64,000 nucleotides of DNA, from positions 1,855,139-1,919,138 of the forward strand of contig NW_003314266.1 of assembly GCF_000143415.4 (NCBI RefSeq). Direction: 5' to 3'. A program made the position numbers and the translations under genes. Position 1 is the stretch's first letter. The number at the start of each line of letters is the position of its first letter. Source of the DNA: Selaginella moellendorffii. Taxonomy: Eukaryota; Streptophyta; Lycopodiopsida; Selaginellales; Selaginellaceae. Under the pieces are notes generated by a model. The model worked only from the letters and a program-made list of their open reading frames with translations, searched no databases and was not told where the DNA came from. Shown in pieces: positions 23,501-34,655 of this stretch.

Positions 23501-23879
23501 TCCATTGGCGATGCATGTCCTACTTGAGCTTTATTGCCCAACTAGGGGTGTTGTCATTGATTGCACAGCAGGTAGTGGTTTGATGGTCGAAGCAGCACGT
23601 GACTCTGGTAGATTGGTGTTTGCGATTGAAGAATATGAGTTCTTCAAACGCCGTCTTCGAGGTTTTCGTCCTTCTCTATCAGTTGCTTCTAGAAGGTAAT
23701 TTATGATGTTTTAAAAACTTATAAATAATATATATTTAGTTTTCTAGAAGTCTTCCTAGGTATGCATGGCACATCATATGCAATGTGTAAATTGAGGAGT
23801 GGTATGAAAAATCTATTTATTAATGATACATTAAAAGACAATTGAATGCATCCACTTGCAATGAGAAAGATGTGTCACA

Positions 23880-24112
23880 TGTCAATGTGATAATGATTGT
23901 GACACTGATAATGTCAGTGCAGCAAATAGCGGCAGTGATAGTGTCAGTGACAGAGACAATGTCAGTGACAGAGATAGTGTCAGTGTCAGAGATGACAAAG
24001 TTACAGTGTTAGTCTGTCAAATTTCATAATTACTAGTATTATCAGTTTATTATCTATAGGTAATACAATTTTGTTAATAAAAAGAAGGCAAGAGGGGGGG
24101 GGGGGGGGGGGG
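23880..24112. repeat. Short GTCAGTGACAGAGA tandem repeat and a 19-G run
   Basis: About six imperfect copies of a 12-18 bp unit around GTCAGTGACAGAGA span 23890-24000. Nineteen consecutive G follow at 24094-24112. Such a run can fold as G4 or may reflect assembly uncertainty. Confidence 0.8.
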
Positions 24113-24155
24113 ATGAATAATATCATAGTGTAAGAATTATTAGTGGCTGGAATTT

Positions 24156-24704
24156 TCAGTAGGATGGCCTAAAAATACCATATTCAGCACTTGTGGATGT
24201 AGGATTTACTAACGGAATATTGTTCCTCACCATGAAATGATAATGATTGTGTGTTCTTAACTCTTTCTTGATTTTCTTATACATCCATTTATGCACACCT
24301 TCCACACCATTTCTTGGGCAGTTGTGACAGTGTTCTAGAAAAGTTTCTAGACCTATACAACCTTCTGTTTTATCTAAATAAAAGTAGCAGATGGGACACT
24401 GGAGATAATATGTGTTCATTCTTTCAAAAGTTTCAACCATATCGGGAGCAAGATCTTGAAAAAACATCTGGCATCGCTTTTGAAGCACATGAGGCAATCC
24501 ATCTTTAGTAACAACATCTTGAACATTATCTGGAAGAGGGATCTTTTGTTCAGTCACACTTGGGGCTACAAAAGAAAAAGCCTCACAACGATTGATGTAT
24601 GGAGGGAAGGGTGGAATGTTGGTAGAAGTTGGAAACAGAGGTGGAGACTCATATGAAATGCATGAGGGCCAAGTGCAAGTAGCAATAGCATTTTCCCTAG
24701 CCAT
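24156..24704 (-). CDS. Small C2HC zinc-finger protein, copy 1
   Basis: Intact 182-aa frame, ATG at 24704. Residues 105-135 contain CPIC, then 18 residues, then HCHNC: a C2HC-type finger. Before it are a Pro-rich stretch and FFQDLAPDMVETFE; after it are GVEGVHKWMYKKIKK and NNIPLVNP. I do not recognise the family. A second copy lies about 1 kb away on the same strand, and conservation is concentrated in the finger and the C-terminal half, which suggests past selection on the protein. It converges on the ParB-methylase gene and may belong to the same mobile cluster. Confidence 0.55.
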   Translation of the reverse strand: MARENAIATCTWPSCISYESPPLFPTSTNIPPFPPYINRCEAFSFVAPSVTEQKIPLPDNVQDVVTKDGLPHVLQKRCQMFFQDLAPDMVETFERMNTYYLQCPICYFYLDKTEGCIGLETFLEHCHNCPRNGVEGVHKWMYKKIKKELRTHNHYHFMVRNNIPLVNPTSTSAEYGIFRPSY

Positions 24705-25135
24705 TCCTACACTTTAAACAAATTGAAATTTCAATGTTGAAAGCATCAATGTTTATTTGTAAATTTTTTCGAAGATTATTGATATTTGTTTTGAAATAAA
24801 CAAATTGAAATTTCAATGTTGAAAGCATTTTCCCTAGCCATCAATGTTTAGTATCTAAACATAATATCTTCAACTTTGCTAAAAAACTTTGAGTGGTGAT
24901 TTACTCTTGCTTTCTACTAGCTTTATTGGTATTTATATTAAGAAAAGATTTAGGGGTTTTTGAAAGTTTAAATTGTCAGTCTCAAAAATGGGACTTCAAA
25001 ATTATAACAGTGTCAGAACCACTTGTATATATAATAATATCTTTATACATGCTAGAATAATATCATTCTCGAAAATATAAGATTCTCCACTTTACTCATA
25101 AAGAATTAACCTTTTGAAAAAATTATGCATGATTT

Positions 25136-25690
25136 TCACATTACATTAAAGGGTGGCCTAAATATCCTATATTCAACACTTACTGATGCAGTGTTCACCA
25201 ATGGAATATTGTTCTCCACCATGAAATCATAATCGCTGTGTGTTTTTAAATCTTTCTTGATTTTCTTATACATCCACGCATGCACACCTTCCAAACCCGC
25301 TCTTGGGCATTTGCGACAATGATCAATAAAATTTACCAAACCCATGCAACCATTTGTCTTGTTTAAATAAAAGTTGCATATAGGATACTAAAGATAATAT
25401 GTATCTATATTAAGCTCCCCTGCCATATCTGGAGCAAGATCTTGAAGAAAATATTGACATCGCTCTTGAAGCATTGGAGGCAATCCAACTTTTTTAACAA
25501 TATCATAAGAAAGGAGTTCTTGTTCAGTTGCACTCGAGGTCGCAAATAGAAGAGCCTCACAATAGCCCTCAAAATGAAAAAGAGGATTGTTGCATAAAGG
25601 TGAAGGTGGATTATTGGTTGAGATTGAAGATGGAGGTGGAAATTCATATGAGAGGCCTTTGGGACCAAAAGTAAACTTCTTCCTAACCAT
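25136..25690 (-). pseudogene. Small C2HC zinc-finger protein, copy 2, broken
   Basis: Same frame as copy 1 from ATG 25690 to the stop at 25136 (matching FLQDLAPDM, GVHAWMYKKIKKDLK and ENNIPLVN), but a TAG at 25388-25390 interrupts it just before the finger. The first finger Cys, part of LQCPIC in copy 1, reads Tyr here. Both changes are C-to-T or G-to-A. Confidence 0.6.
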
Positions 25691-26130
25691 TGCAACACAC
25701 AAGAAGAATTAAACTTCCTAGCAATAAGAATTCTCTCATTAATATATTATATTTCAATCTCGGGAATGATGTTTTATTATGACATGACACTATATTGAAT
25801 GATAATTGTCAGTCTTAGTAATTACAACCTACTATGTAAGACAAGTGGCTATAGGGTTTCAGAAGCTAAAAACTAGCATATAATTAATATGTAGCCTTAT
25901 TTTATATAGTTGGCCTGCCATATATATTAATAACGAATATACAGAGGCACGCGAGTATGCTTTTTGCAAGATTACCTTTCAATCCCAAAATCATATATAG
26001 ATTTAATTCTTTGATTTGTCCACATCATATATCTTTGCAAAGACAAAACATATCAAAAGGAATAAGATATATATAAAAAACTTACATTTTTTTATAATAT
26101 TTTAGTGGATTACAAAAGCCATTGAAAGGT

Positions 26131-26376
26131 TTATAGAGTGGATTTATTAGTGCTTTCCGCTGTGCTGTCCATTTCTTCTTTTCTCTTGCTCTGGATTGTT
26201 GTTTCGGAAGTAACAAGAGCATTTTTATCAATAGTGACAGTGGTCTCCACATTCCCAGATGGGTAATAAGGACCAGGCGTGTAATATGGAGATTGTGGTA
26301 GTGAAACAAAATTAACATTTTCACATTTTTGTATGCTAGAACTACTTACAGATTTTTTGTCTTCCTTGCTTCCCAT
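26131..26376 (-). CDS. Small Ser/Thr-rich frame, unknown
   Basis: 81 codons from ATG 26376 (MGSKEDKKSVSSSS) to 26131. It has Tyr-Pro motifs (YYTPGPYYPSG) and a Lys/Glu-rich end. No family is recognised; it could be the first exon of a longer gene or chance. It lies upstream of, and on the same strand as, the C2HC pair. Confidence 0.25.
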   Translation of the reverse strand: MGSKEDKKSVSSSSIQKCENVNFVSLPQSPYYTPGPYYPSGNVETTVTIDKNALVTSETTIQSKRKEEMDSTAESTNKSTL

Positions 26377-26764
26377 CTCTGTAAACCATAAAGAATGAAC
26401 GAGTGAATCAATGTTTCAAATTATTTATATATTTTTGGTCAATTGTTGAAATGTTAAAATGTTGAAATGTACAATAGAAATTTTAGGTTCATTCGAACTT
26501 CAATATTCCCATTTTATTTGGGACCAATAAAGCCCAAAAATTTCTATGGGTTCAAACAAACTTCTAATTCTAGAAATTGTATAAATTGCATTAGAAAGAT
26601 TCAAAAAATAGAAATCTCTCTAAACCATTGATACTTAAATTCATAAATTTCAAGTTCACCAAAGAATAACATTTTTCTGACTTAATATTTCCTTATAAGA
26701 CTTATGGTTGACTATGTTGACTAACATTGACTTGAGCTGAATTGAGCTCAACTCGTGAGCTCAA

Positions 26765-27167
26765 CTCAACTTTGGACCATCCCCCAAAAGTATAATAGGG
26801 ATAGTGAGGTTTAGGAACCAGTTTTGAAGGAACTCTCCAGTGGTGCTTTTAAACTGACTTAAGGTTGAGGGACCTTGGGTAGGAGTGAGTATAAACTCGG
26901 GTGGTGCCGAAGGGGCCACCCAAGGAAGTGCTTAAGAGCAGCTCCCACTCTCAGAAGGGAAACCAACTACGGTGCTTTCGGCTCATATGGAGTGGTGCCC
27001 CACTTAAATACCTTATGGCTCATTAGTCTTTGCCCTTCCTAGGGGCTTGGGCCTTCCCTTTGGGATGGAAGTGGGGGAGTAGGGGTACTTATACTAGGAT
27101 ATTAGGCCCTGATGTTTCCCCTCAGTGTTCTGAAGTAAGTGTTGCACCCAAGGTTTGGGATTTAAAC
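26765..27167 (+). repeat. Family A LTR fragment, old
   Basis: Follows the middle of the A LTR in plus orientation: CAAAAGTATAATAGGGATAG, GGCCACCCAAGGAAGTGCT, GGAGTGGTGCCCCACTT, CCTTTGGGATGGAAGTGGGG. It runs directly into B-type LTR sequence at about 27165. It may be what is left of the 5' LTR of the older, plus-oriented A element. Confidence 0.7.
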
Positions 27168-28169
27168 CAAACTGGCCTTTCCTGGCCAAACTGGCTCCAC
27201 TGCAGTCCTCCCCCTTACTATACTTTTGGAGCTCACCAAACCCCCCAGGGTCTGGGAGACGAACGCTTTGGGCTTTCACCCTCTCAGACTCGAACTCGGA
27301 CTCGGACTCGGTCTCGGACTCGGACTCGGACTTGGACTCGGACTCGGACTCGGACTCAGCCTTGGCCTCGGTCTCAGTCTCGATCCCGATCTCGGTCTTG
27401 GTTTGGATCTCAGTCTCGATCTCGGTCTTGGTCTCAGTCTCGGTCTCGATCCCAGTCTCGGTCTCGACCTCGGACTCCATCTCAGGTCCTTCTCAGACTC
27501 CATCTCAGATTCCATCTCGGGTCCATCTCGGACTCCATCTCGGACTCCGTTTCGGTCCTTCTCGGACTCCATCTCAGGTCCATCATGAACTCCACCTTAG
27601 TCCATCTCAAACTTCATCTCGGAATCCATCTCGGACTCCATTTTGGACTCCGTCTTGGTCCACCTCGGACTCCATCTCGGACTCCGTCTCGGTCCATCTC
27701 GGTTCATCTTGGACTCCATCTCGGACTCCACCTCGGACTCCAACTCGGGTCCATCTCGGACTCCATCTCGGACTCCACCTCGGACTCCATCTCGGACTCC
27801 ACCTCGGACTCCATCTTGGTCCATCTCGGACTCCATCTCGGACTCCACGTCAGACTCCAACTCAGTCCATCTCGGACTCCATCTCGGACTCCACCTCGGA
27901 CTCCAACTCGGGTCCATCTCGGACTCTATCTCGGACACTTCCACGTGTCATGTGTTGGTCCTTTTGGGTCCCTTTTTGGAGCCTCGTTTTTTGCTCACTT
28001 CATGCTCGTTCCTTGAGCACTCCGTTGGGAGTTCCACTCCTGCTCTCAACCTTTCAAGTTGGAGCCTTTTAGTCCAAACGTGTTACGCTCGTTTGGCTTT
28101 CGTTTTGGCCACCACCACGTGGCACCCTTTCGGCTCCACTTTTGGGGCCTAGGGATTTTGTGTCTCACA
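27168..28169 (-). repeat. Family B LTR, truncated (3' LTR of the B element)
   Basis: From CAAACTGGCCTTTCCTGG to TTTTGTGTCTCACA it matches the full B LTR at 32222..34032. It contains a long hexamer array (about 27280-27945). The outer end has been replaced by A-type LTR sequence, so a target duplication cannot be read. Confidence 0.8.
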
Positions 28170-31100
28170 ACTCCACCACCCATAGACGAAGTTCGATGTC
28201 CTCATCGAACAGTAAAACCCCTTTTATATAATAACACATGCTTGTATTAGCATTTCCATCCTTGGCACCCAGCCAAAGTTTGTCAATGGTTTAACACTAA
28301 AGGCTCACTAGGCCTTATCCATCCTCTAAGGAGCTTAGTCTCTCCAACTTAGAGACTTACTCAACCACCTGGGGTCGTTTGCTCCCTTTTATTGGTTCAG
28401 TTCTCGCTAAACACATTAGAAACACCCTCTCTAACTTAATTCCACTACTCATTCTCGAGTAGTTTCAAATTCCATTGCCATAACCTTTGCACTTTGGAAC
28501 TTTTAATTTTGACTTCTCAAAGTCAATTTCCTAAGTGTCTCCGACACCTTACGTTGCACATGGTGCAACTCCACTTCCCTATCCTAAGAAGTTCTTTACT
28601 TGAGGGTACTATCATCCTCTCTCCGATATCGTGCCACCTTTGGCATTAAGTTCCAGTTATCATAATTGGTGCTAGAGCTGCCCACGGCCCTATTATTTGG
28701 CTACCTTAGCGCTCCCCCCTTTGGAGCATCCACTTTCGCCAAATTGGAGAAGTTGGGAATCCACTCTAGGGAAACATTGCCTTTCTCACAATCTGTTAGC
28801 ACCCAACATATTAGTGTTCTCAGCATAACTTTGCCATTTGGATTCTTTCCCATGATTCCCATGGCTCTTTTCTTAGCCACTAGTCTTTTGCTCCTATCCT
28901 TGATTGTTGCACCCAGCAACATAGGATTGCTACCTCCATTTTCGAAGTTTCGTTTCAGTTCCATAGCAAACACTTTGCTTTGCCAAGTCCAGCGGGTGTT
29001 CACCCCTAGTACGTCTCTTTAACATTTTCTACTATGGGCTCTATCCACAGCCCAACTTTTGAAATCCTCCCTTGGATCTCTTATAGAGACTACCTTCCTC
29101 GGACTTACTATGCCACAGTATCGACATAGCTCATTTCCCTTAGGTGTTCTTCCCACTTAGTTACCTTCACCAAGCCAAACCATTATCAATAGTTCAAATC
29201 AACACTTTAAACTAGGAATCATATTCCTTAACCCAAACAAAGACTTTATCCTTGTTTAGCCACAAGATCACCTAGTGATCTCATCTTGACCCCTTAATAG
29301 GTGTACCAATAGGAACTAGGTCTTCCAGACCCCTCTACGTTGTTGACTATGACCCCGGGGGCATCCCTCACATTTGGAAGTGCGCCCAAGCCAGCCTTTC
29401 CGGCCAAGGATCCATAGCAACTGAGACTGGGTGTCCCCATCTCATTCACCACGTCCTTGGTGCCCTTTGCACCAAAGTGTTCAAATTAGATATGCCGAGC
29501 TTTCACTCTAAGCAATCTAACTGTGCATCACGACTCCGAGGCATCCCTCGCTTGGTGGTATGCCCAAACCAGTCTCCTCACTGAGAGTCCATGACCACCA
29601 AAATATGAGTGTCCTCATATTCCAAACCATCACCACGCCTTAGTGATTTGGGACTCGAACCCAAGCACTAGAGGGTTGGGACTTGAACCCAACCTCCGTA
29701 TATGCATCTACGGATGGCATCGCACAGGATGCCTGGCGTGACTCCACACGCCGGTGCACCAACTTATACTTAAAGCGGGTTATAGATCACAGCTTAGGAA
29801 CCTAGTTCCTCGCACTACCAAGTCCTCTCACTTAACATGTCTGCGATCATGCATGGACTCCTCCATGCTCGGCCCACTAGGCCACCCCTTTGAAGTTAGC
29901 TCTTTTAACTAGGGTATTCGTTCCCCCCGACTTGCCAATCTCACTTAGCAAGTCATTTGGCCACCGTAACATGGTTCATGCATAAGCATGAAAGTCCTTA
30001 ACCATTGACTTTCGTTCAAAGCCCTCTCTTTGAACACTTGGGAACTACTTCCCCAATCTCGATAGCCTCGCCTCATGGCAAGCTTCAAGACGACGTTTTT
30101 GTTGTGTCATTCTGATTTCGCGCGTTCTATAAACCATTTACACTTGGCTGTTTAGGTACTTATCTACCTAGGGGAACGTTCAAGGAACTTTGTTCCTTGG
30201 CTTGCTAAGACCTCTCCTCTCGCAAGCTTTCCAATTACCATATAGTCTAACATGGACAATCTCATGCTTTAGACTCTCTATGGCATCTCAATCTCTAATA
30301 ACAACATGTTTGAGCACCCACTTGATTCTCCACTCCTAACTTGCATAACCACTTTTGGTCATGCCTGTCAATTCCTATGGTTCGGTTTTATCCCTATACT
30401 ATTTGCCTTTTGGCCTCATACATTTCCTTCAGTTATTCTCCTTCAGACTAGGAAGATAGCTTTGCACTTTCTACCATGCCTTGGCAAGTATTTATGGGGA
30501 TGAACCTACCCTACAGCCTAGGGAGTGGTTCCTCAATCCGGGTTTGCTCACTTTGTAATCCCACACACTAGGATCACCATTGCTACTTATGGGCCTTTTA
30601 TATGCCATCATTGGCTTTGCCAAAATCCCTCTTTGGCTTTGTCCAATTTGGGTAGACGGACTTCTTCTATCTCCACAACCTTAGACATTTGGATAGCACC
30701 TCCTATCCTTCATTCGCTAGGGACTTTGTCCCTTGGGCATTATCCATTGCCCCCATAACACCAAATACCCCCTTCTGGTGTTCTAGAGTGTTTGGGTGTT
30801 CCAATGATAGCCTCTCTGACAATGAGCATTCCTTTTTCGACATTGACTTACTATGTCGCAACATAAATAATTTATCCCTTATAAGGGTATATCGAACTTC
30901 CTTATCCCAATAAAAAGTCTTAGGTAGTTGCCTTCTACTAGTTTATGAATTATTTTGCACCTTTTGCTTAATTGCTTCATAGTTGTCAAGTCTTACAACT
31001 CATTGCTTAGTGCTTTCACACCTCCATCATTATCTGGGTCACCACACTCCAACCACATGCCTTCCAGCATAGACTATGCCATTCCCATTTCCATTGGGAT

Positions 31101-32221
31101 TCCTTTGGCAAGGGGTTCTCATGAACCTATCAACATAACCTCAAGGCATCACACCTTGGCCCATTTGGTGTCTCCACACCATCGGCTCCATGTGTCTGCC
31201 TTTATGACACTTTGCACTTGTGTCTAGGTCTTTGCTAAAACCAACCCAGTCGTTTCTCATGCCAACTATCTGTTAGCACTACACTATAGTGTTTGCACAC
31301 AACTCTGCACCAAAGTTGCTTTTTCTATGAACACCTTTCCCAAGACTTGAGCATGGCACATTCTGCCATTGATGAAATACCCTCTGTTCTCATCCTTGGA
31401 TCCTATGATCCCCCCCCATCATTCGTGGGGTACAACACACCTCAGTCCAAATGCTTCCATCAATCCTTCAGGATTATTCCTTGACTCTATTTAAGTCCTC
31501 CAGCTTTTTGGACTTTGTCATCCGATGACCCATGAGGTCCCACTTTTGAGGTGCCAACTCACTGGAATACAATTTCTTGTATTCATGTCCTACTTACAAA
31601 GACCATCTTTGCAAGTGTTACTCCGACACTTGATTTGTTCTCTTGGGGCAACCTTTTGCCCCTTAGGACCACTTGTCCATATGATGAGAATACCAACTCA
31701 TCCTCTAAGTACACCCCTAACTCCTTGGGTTGTTCTAACATTTATTAGAAGTAGCCCTGGCTACCATTTCAAGGACTTGTGTCCTCTTCCATATTTGACC
31801 TTCCATGGTCATTAATTCTGGTCTCAAATTCATGAGCACTAGCCTCAACTATATGAGGGTAATCTTGTGACTCCATTATCGTTTTAGAGTTTGCATCTTT
31901 CCCGTGATCCCAACTGTAGTTGTTTACCACAACTACATCAGCCAGTTTGCTAAGTCAAATGCTCATCTAGATCACATCCTCAACTCTCTAAGAAAACCCT
32001 TACACTGTTCCCAAGATCCCAAAGTCGTTCCCTTACTAGCCCTCTTCCATCCACTACATCATGCACAAGTTCACGCATGAATTTGAGTGGAGAGCCATGT
32101 CCTCTCGACATGCTACTCCTCGAGGATAGGTCCATATCTAGGACCTTCCAACTCCAATACAAGTGGTGATATGTTTGGCCATCAATAAAAGTCGGACTAA
32201 GGACCAGCTCTGATACCAAAT
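28170..32221 (-). mobile_element. Non-coding interior of the family B element (LARD-like)
   Basis: About 4.05 kb between two B LTRs with no gag or pol motif in any frame. A primer-binding site adjoins the right LTR and the polypurine-like CTCCACCACCC adjoins the left LTR at 28170-28182. A T-arm-like pair at 29647-29694 is shared with family A. Large retrotransposon derivatives have this layout: long LTRs, intact cis signals, no genes, proteins borrowed from an autonomous relative. Family A is the natural donor because it shares the primer site, the polypurine tract and this subterminal block. Confidence 0.7.
32204..32218 (-). other. Primer-binding site of the B element
   Basis: On the minus strand TGGTATCAGAGCTGG, the usual complement of plant initiator-Met tRNA, three bases inside the LTR edge (LTR begins at 32222 on the plus strand). 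Confidence 0.85.
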
Positions 32222-34032
32222 TGTATGCAACTAAATTTTTATATTTTACTTTAGTCACTTAACCACACCTCCGACCACTTGGAGGAGTTTCACTCACAAA
32301 ATCCATAAGTCCTATTTTGGACTTGGGCTTGCTAGCCCCAAGAATGGCATCTCTACCACTCAACATTTGCACTTGGTCCAAGTGCTCCACGTGTCTGATC
32401 TCATGACCGACACCCCAAGGTACCACCGACACATCAGCCTGTTACACTAAGGCCATGCCCATTCACCTTGGTCACACTAGTGGTCTAACACCACCTACAC
32501 CATAGTCCTGTCTCTCAAAGACTGGGCCATCCATCCATGAGTGATCATCTCAGATCCACTCCTTAGCATCCTTAGGATGCCCACAGACATGGGGAATGGC
32601 CTTCCCCAATATCCCCTTTTCGGTCCCCACCAAGTCCCTTTCTGTCCATGGCTGTGTTCGCCAACACTGCCACTGGATCAAAGCCCACAAGCCTGACCAC
32701 TAAGTCCCACGGTCCTTTGGGACTTCCTCACCACATGATTGTATCTTTGGTCACTACACCAGAGGATTACTCTTCTTCCTTTCCACAGTCTGGGCCTTCA
32801 TGACAACATTTCGGAACACCGTGGCCTTACGCAAGCCTCGTGGGTACTCTCCCCGCCTTCCGCCTTTGGGTGCTCTAGCCATGGGCTTAGAGCGAGGTCC
32901 CGTTGAGCCACGCCTGGTATCCAAGTAGGTAGTGCCACCCACACTTGGACTGGGAGCATCGGCCAGTCGATCTCCCGGGGGAACTAGAGCCGGCTCTTGA
33001 ACACTTCACCAAGCTACCCTGCTTGTCAGTCTATGTTCACTTTAGTCTTGGACTTCCCAATGGGCAGCTCATCACCCAACACTAGGTATAGCCTTCCTAG
33101 GCCAAACTGGCCTTTCCTGGCCAAACTGGCTCCACTGCAGTCCTCCCCCTTACTATACTTTTGGAGCTCACTAAACCCCCCAGGGTCTGGGAGACGAACG
33201 CTTTGGGCTTTCACCCTCTCAGACTCGAACTCGGACTCGGACTCGGTCTCGGACTCGGACTCGGACTCAGACTTGGACTCGGACTCGGACTCAGACTCAG
33301 CCTCGGCCTCGGACTCGGTCTCGATCCCGATCTCGGTCTCGGTCTCGGTCTCAGTCTTAGTCTCGGTCTCAGTCTTAGTCTCGGTCTCGGTCTCGGTCCC
33401 AGTCTCGGTCTCGACCTTGGACTCCATCTCGGGTCCTTCTCGGATTCCATCTCAGGTCCATCTCGGACTCCATCTCAGACTCCGTCTCGGTCCTTCTCGG
33501 ACTCCATCTCGGGTCCATCTCGGTCCATCTCGGAATCCATCTCAGACTCCATTTCGGACTCCGTCTTGGTCCACCTCGGACTCCATCTCGGACTCCGTCT
33601 CGGTCCATCTCGGTCCATCTTGGACTCCATCTCGGACTCCACCTCAGACTCCAACTCGGGTCCATCTCGGACTCTATCTCGGACTCCACCTCGGACTCCA
33701 TCTCCGTCCATCTCGGACTCCAACTCGGTCCATCTCGGACTCCATCTCGGACTCCACCTCGGACTCCAACTCGGGTCCATCTCAAACTCCATCTCGGACA
33801 CTTCCACGTGTCATGTGTTGGTCCTTTTGGGTCCCTTTTTGGAGCCTCGTTTTTTGCTCGCTTCATGCTCGTTCCTTGAGCACTCCATTGGGAGTTCCAC
33901 TCCTACTCTCAACCTTTCAAGTCGGAGCCTTTTAGTTCAAACGTGTTACGCTCGTTTGGCTTTCGCTTTGGCCACCACCACGTGGCACCCTTTCGGCTCC
34001 ACTTTTGGGGCCTAGGGATTTTGTGTCTCATA
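32222..34032 (-). repeat. Family B LTR, near full length (5' LTR)
   Basis: About 1.81 kb, from TGTATGCAACTAAATTTTT to TTTTGTGTCTCATA on the plus strand. The last CA reads TA, one transition. It holds the hexamer array at 33225-33790. It abuts gag sequence of the older A element. Confidence 0.8.
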
Positions 34033-34655
34033 GAAGTGTTGAATGCAACTATCAAGGTGCATTTCAATGATAACTTGCAAAAGGGGAACACAACGAGGTC
34101 AGGATCCACATTTAGCAAAGGGGCTAAACCAAGAGGGACATATGGCAAAAGGAAATTCAAGAAGAATTTCTTTAAGAATGAGTCCCCAGTGTCCGGGAAA
34201 GGCAGATTCGGTGGCCAACGAGCAAGTACATGGGGTAGTCAAGCAAAAAAAAACAAATCCACCAATAAGAAGGTCAAGTCTACTAGTAGCATGGGAAACA
34301 ACATATGCTTCAATTGTGGTGAAGCAAGACACTTTTTAAGGGAATGTCTATACCCAAATAAGGCCAAAGCTAATATGGCCATTAAGTTGGGTGAAATCTA
34401 AATTAAGGTATGTGATCCAGTCCCTAACTCAAAGTTACTCATTACACGAGCAACTTTGTTAGAGAGTCGTTCACAACATCTACTAACCCTCCGAGGGAAG
34501 TTTGAAGGTAGCTTTGTTAAGATCTTTATTGACACAGATGCTTCAAATAATTTTGTGGCTACAAACATAGTTCGGCAAGCTGGACTAATAATGCAGCAAC
34601 TGGGTGAACCAAGGACATTAGAGTTTGTTCAAGGTAGCCAAAGCACCGATGAGGT
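34033..34655 (+). pseudogene. Old family A element: gag and protease remnant
   Basis: Plus-strand gag from [15 protein letters not shown] through [16 protein letters not shown] to the zinc knuckle CFNCGEARHFLREC, all in one frame, then a stop at 34399, then a protease remnant (FIDTDASNNFV) ending at GSQSTDE where the young A element interrupts it. The first half of gag is missing at the B element junction. The catalytic motif reads DTD instead of DTG. Confidence 0.85.

Larger units (their letters stand above)
19518..23699 (+). pseudogene. Decayed gene: ParB-like domain joined to DNA methylase-like domain
   Basis: Exon 1 is 12 nt (19518..19529, MPPR), followed by a 644-nt intron and exon 2 from 20174, which continues as KRKQLQKERD, a basic nuclear-type start. 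A Pro-rich stretch (20325-20585) follows. Residues around 21100-21280 form a ParB-like core, IPLCRF then FYIIDGNHRWCAW. After introns 21277..21325, 21528..21579 and 22191..22239 and an acidic linker, 22840-23700 looks like a permuted (beta-class) DNA methylase: LFDMPDG at the catalytic-loop position, HLKDAFLLAAILL, and near the end CPTRGVVIDCTAGSG followed by GRLVFAIEE. In-frame stops occur near 21090, 22168, 22504, 23062 and 23487, most explained by C-to-T or G-to-A. Splice sites are well kept, so decay is recent. Domain calls rest on motifs only. Confidence 0.65.

Noticed and set aside
23890-24000. Possible CRISPR-like spaced repeat
   Set aside because: Units are short, contiguous and imperfect with no spacers; it is a simple tandem repeat in a plant genome.
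27030-28072. Long frames of Ser/Asp/Arg/Leu repeats on both strands (also at 33000-34015, 35440-35750, 41830-42115 and 48240-48910)
   Set aside because: They all lie over the LTR hexamer arrays, which have no stops in any frame; composition explains them.
28701-29003. 100-codon minus frame in the B interior
   Set aside because: No gag, pol or cellular motif and no support from other copies in the window; the surroundings are non-coding.
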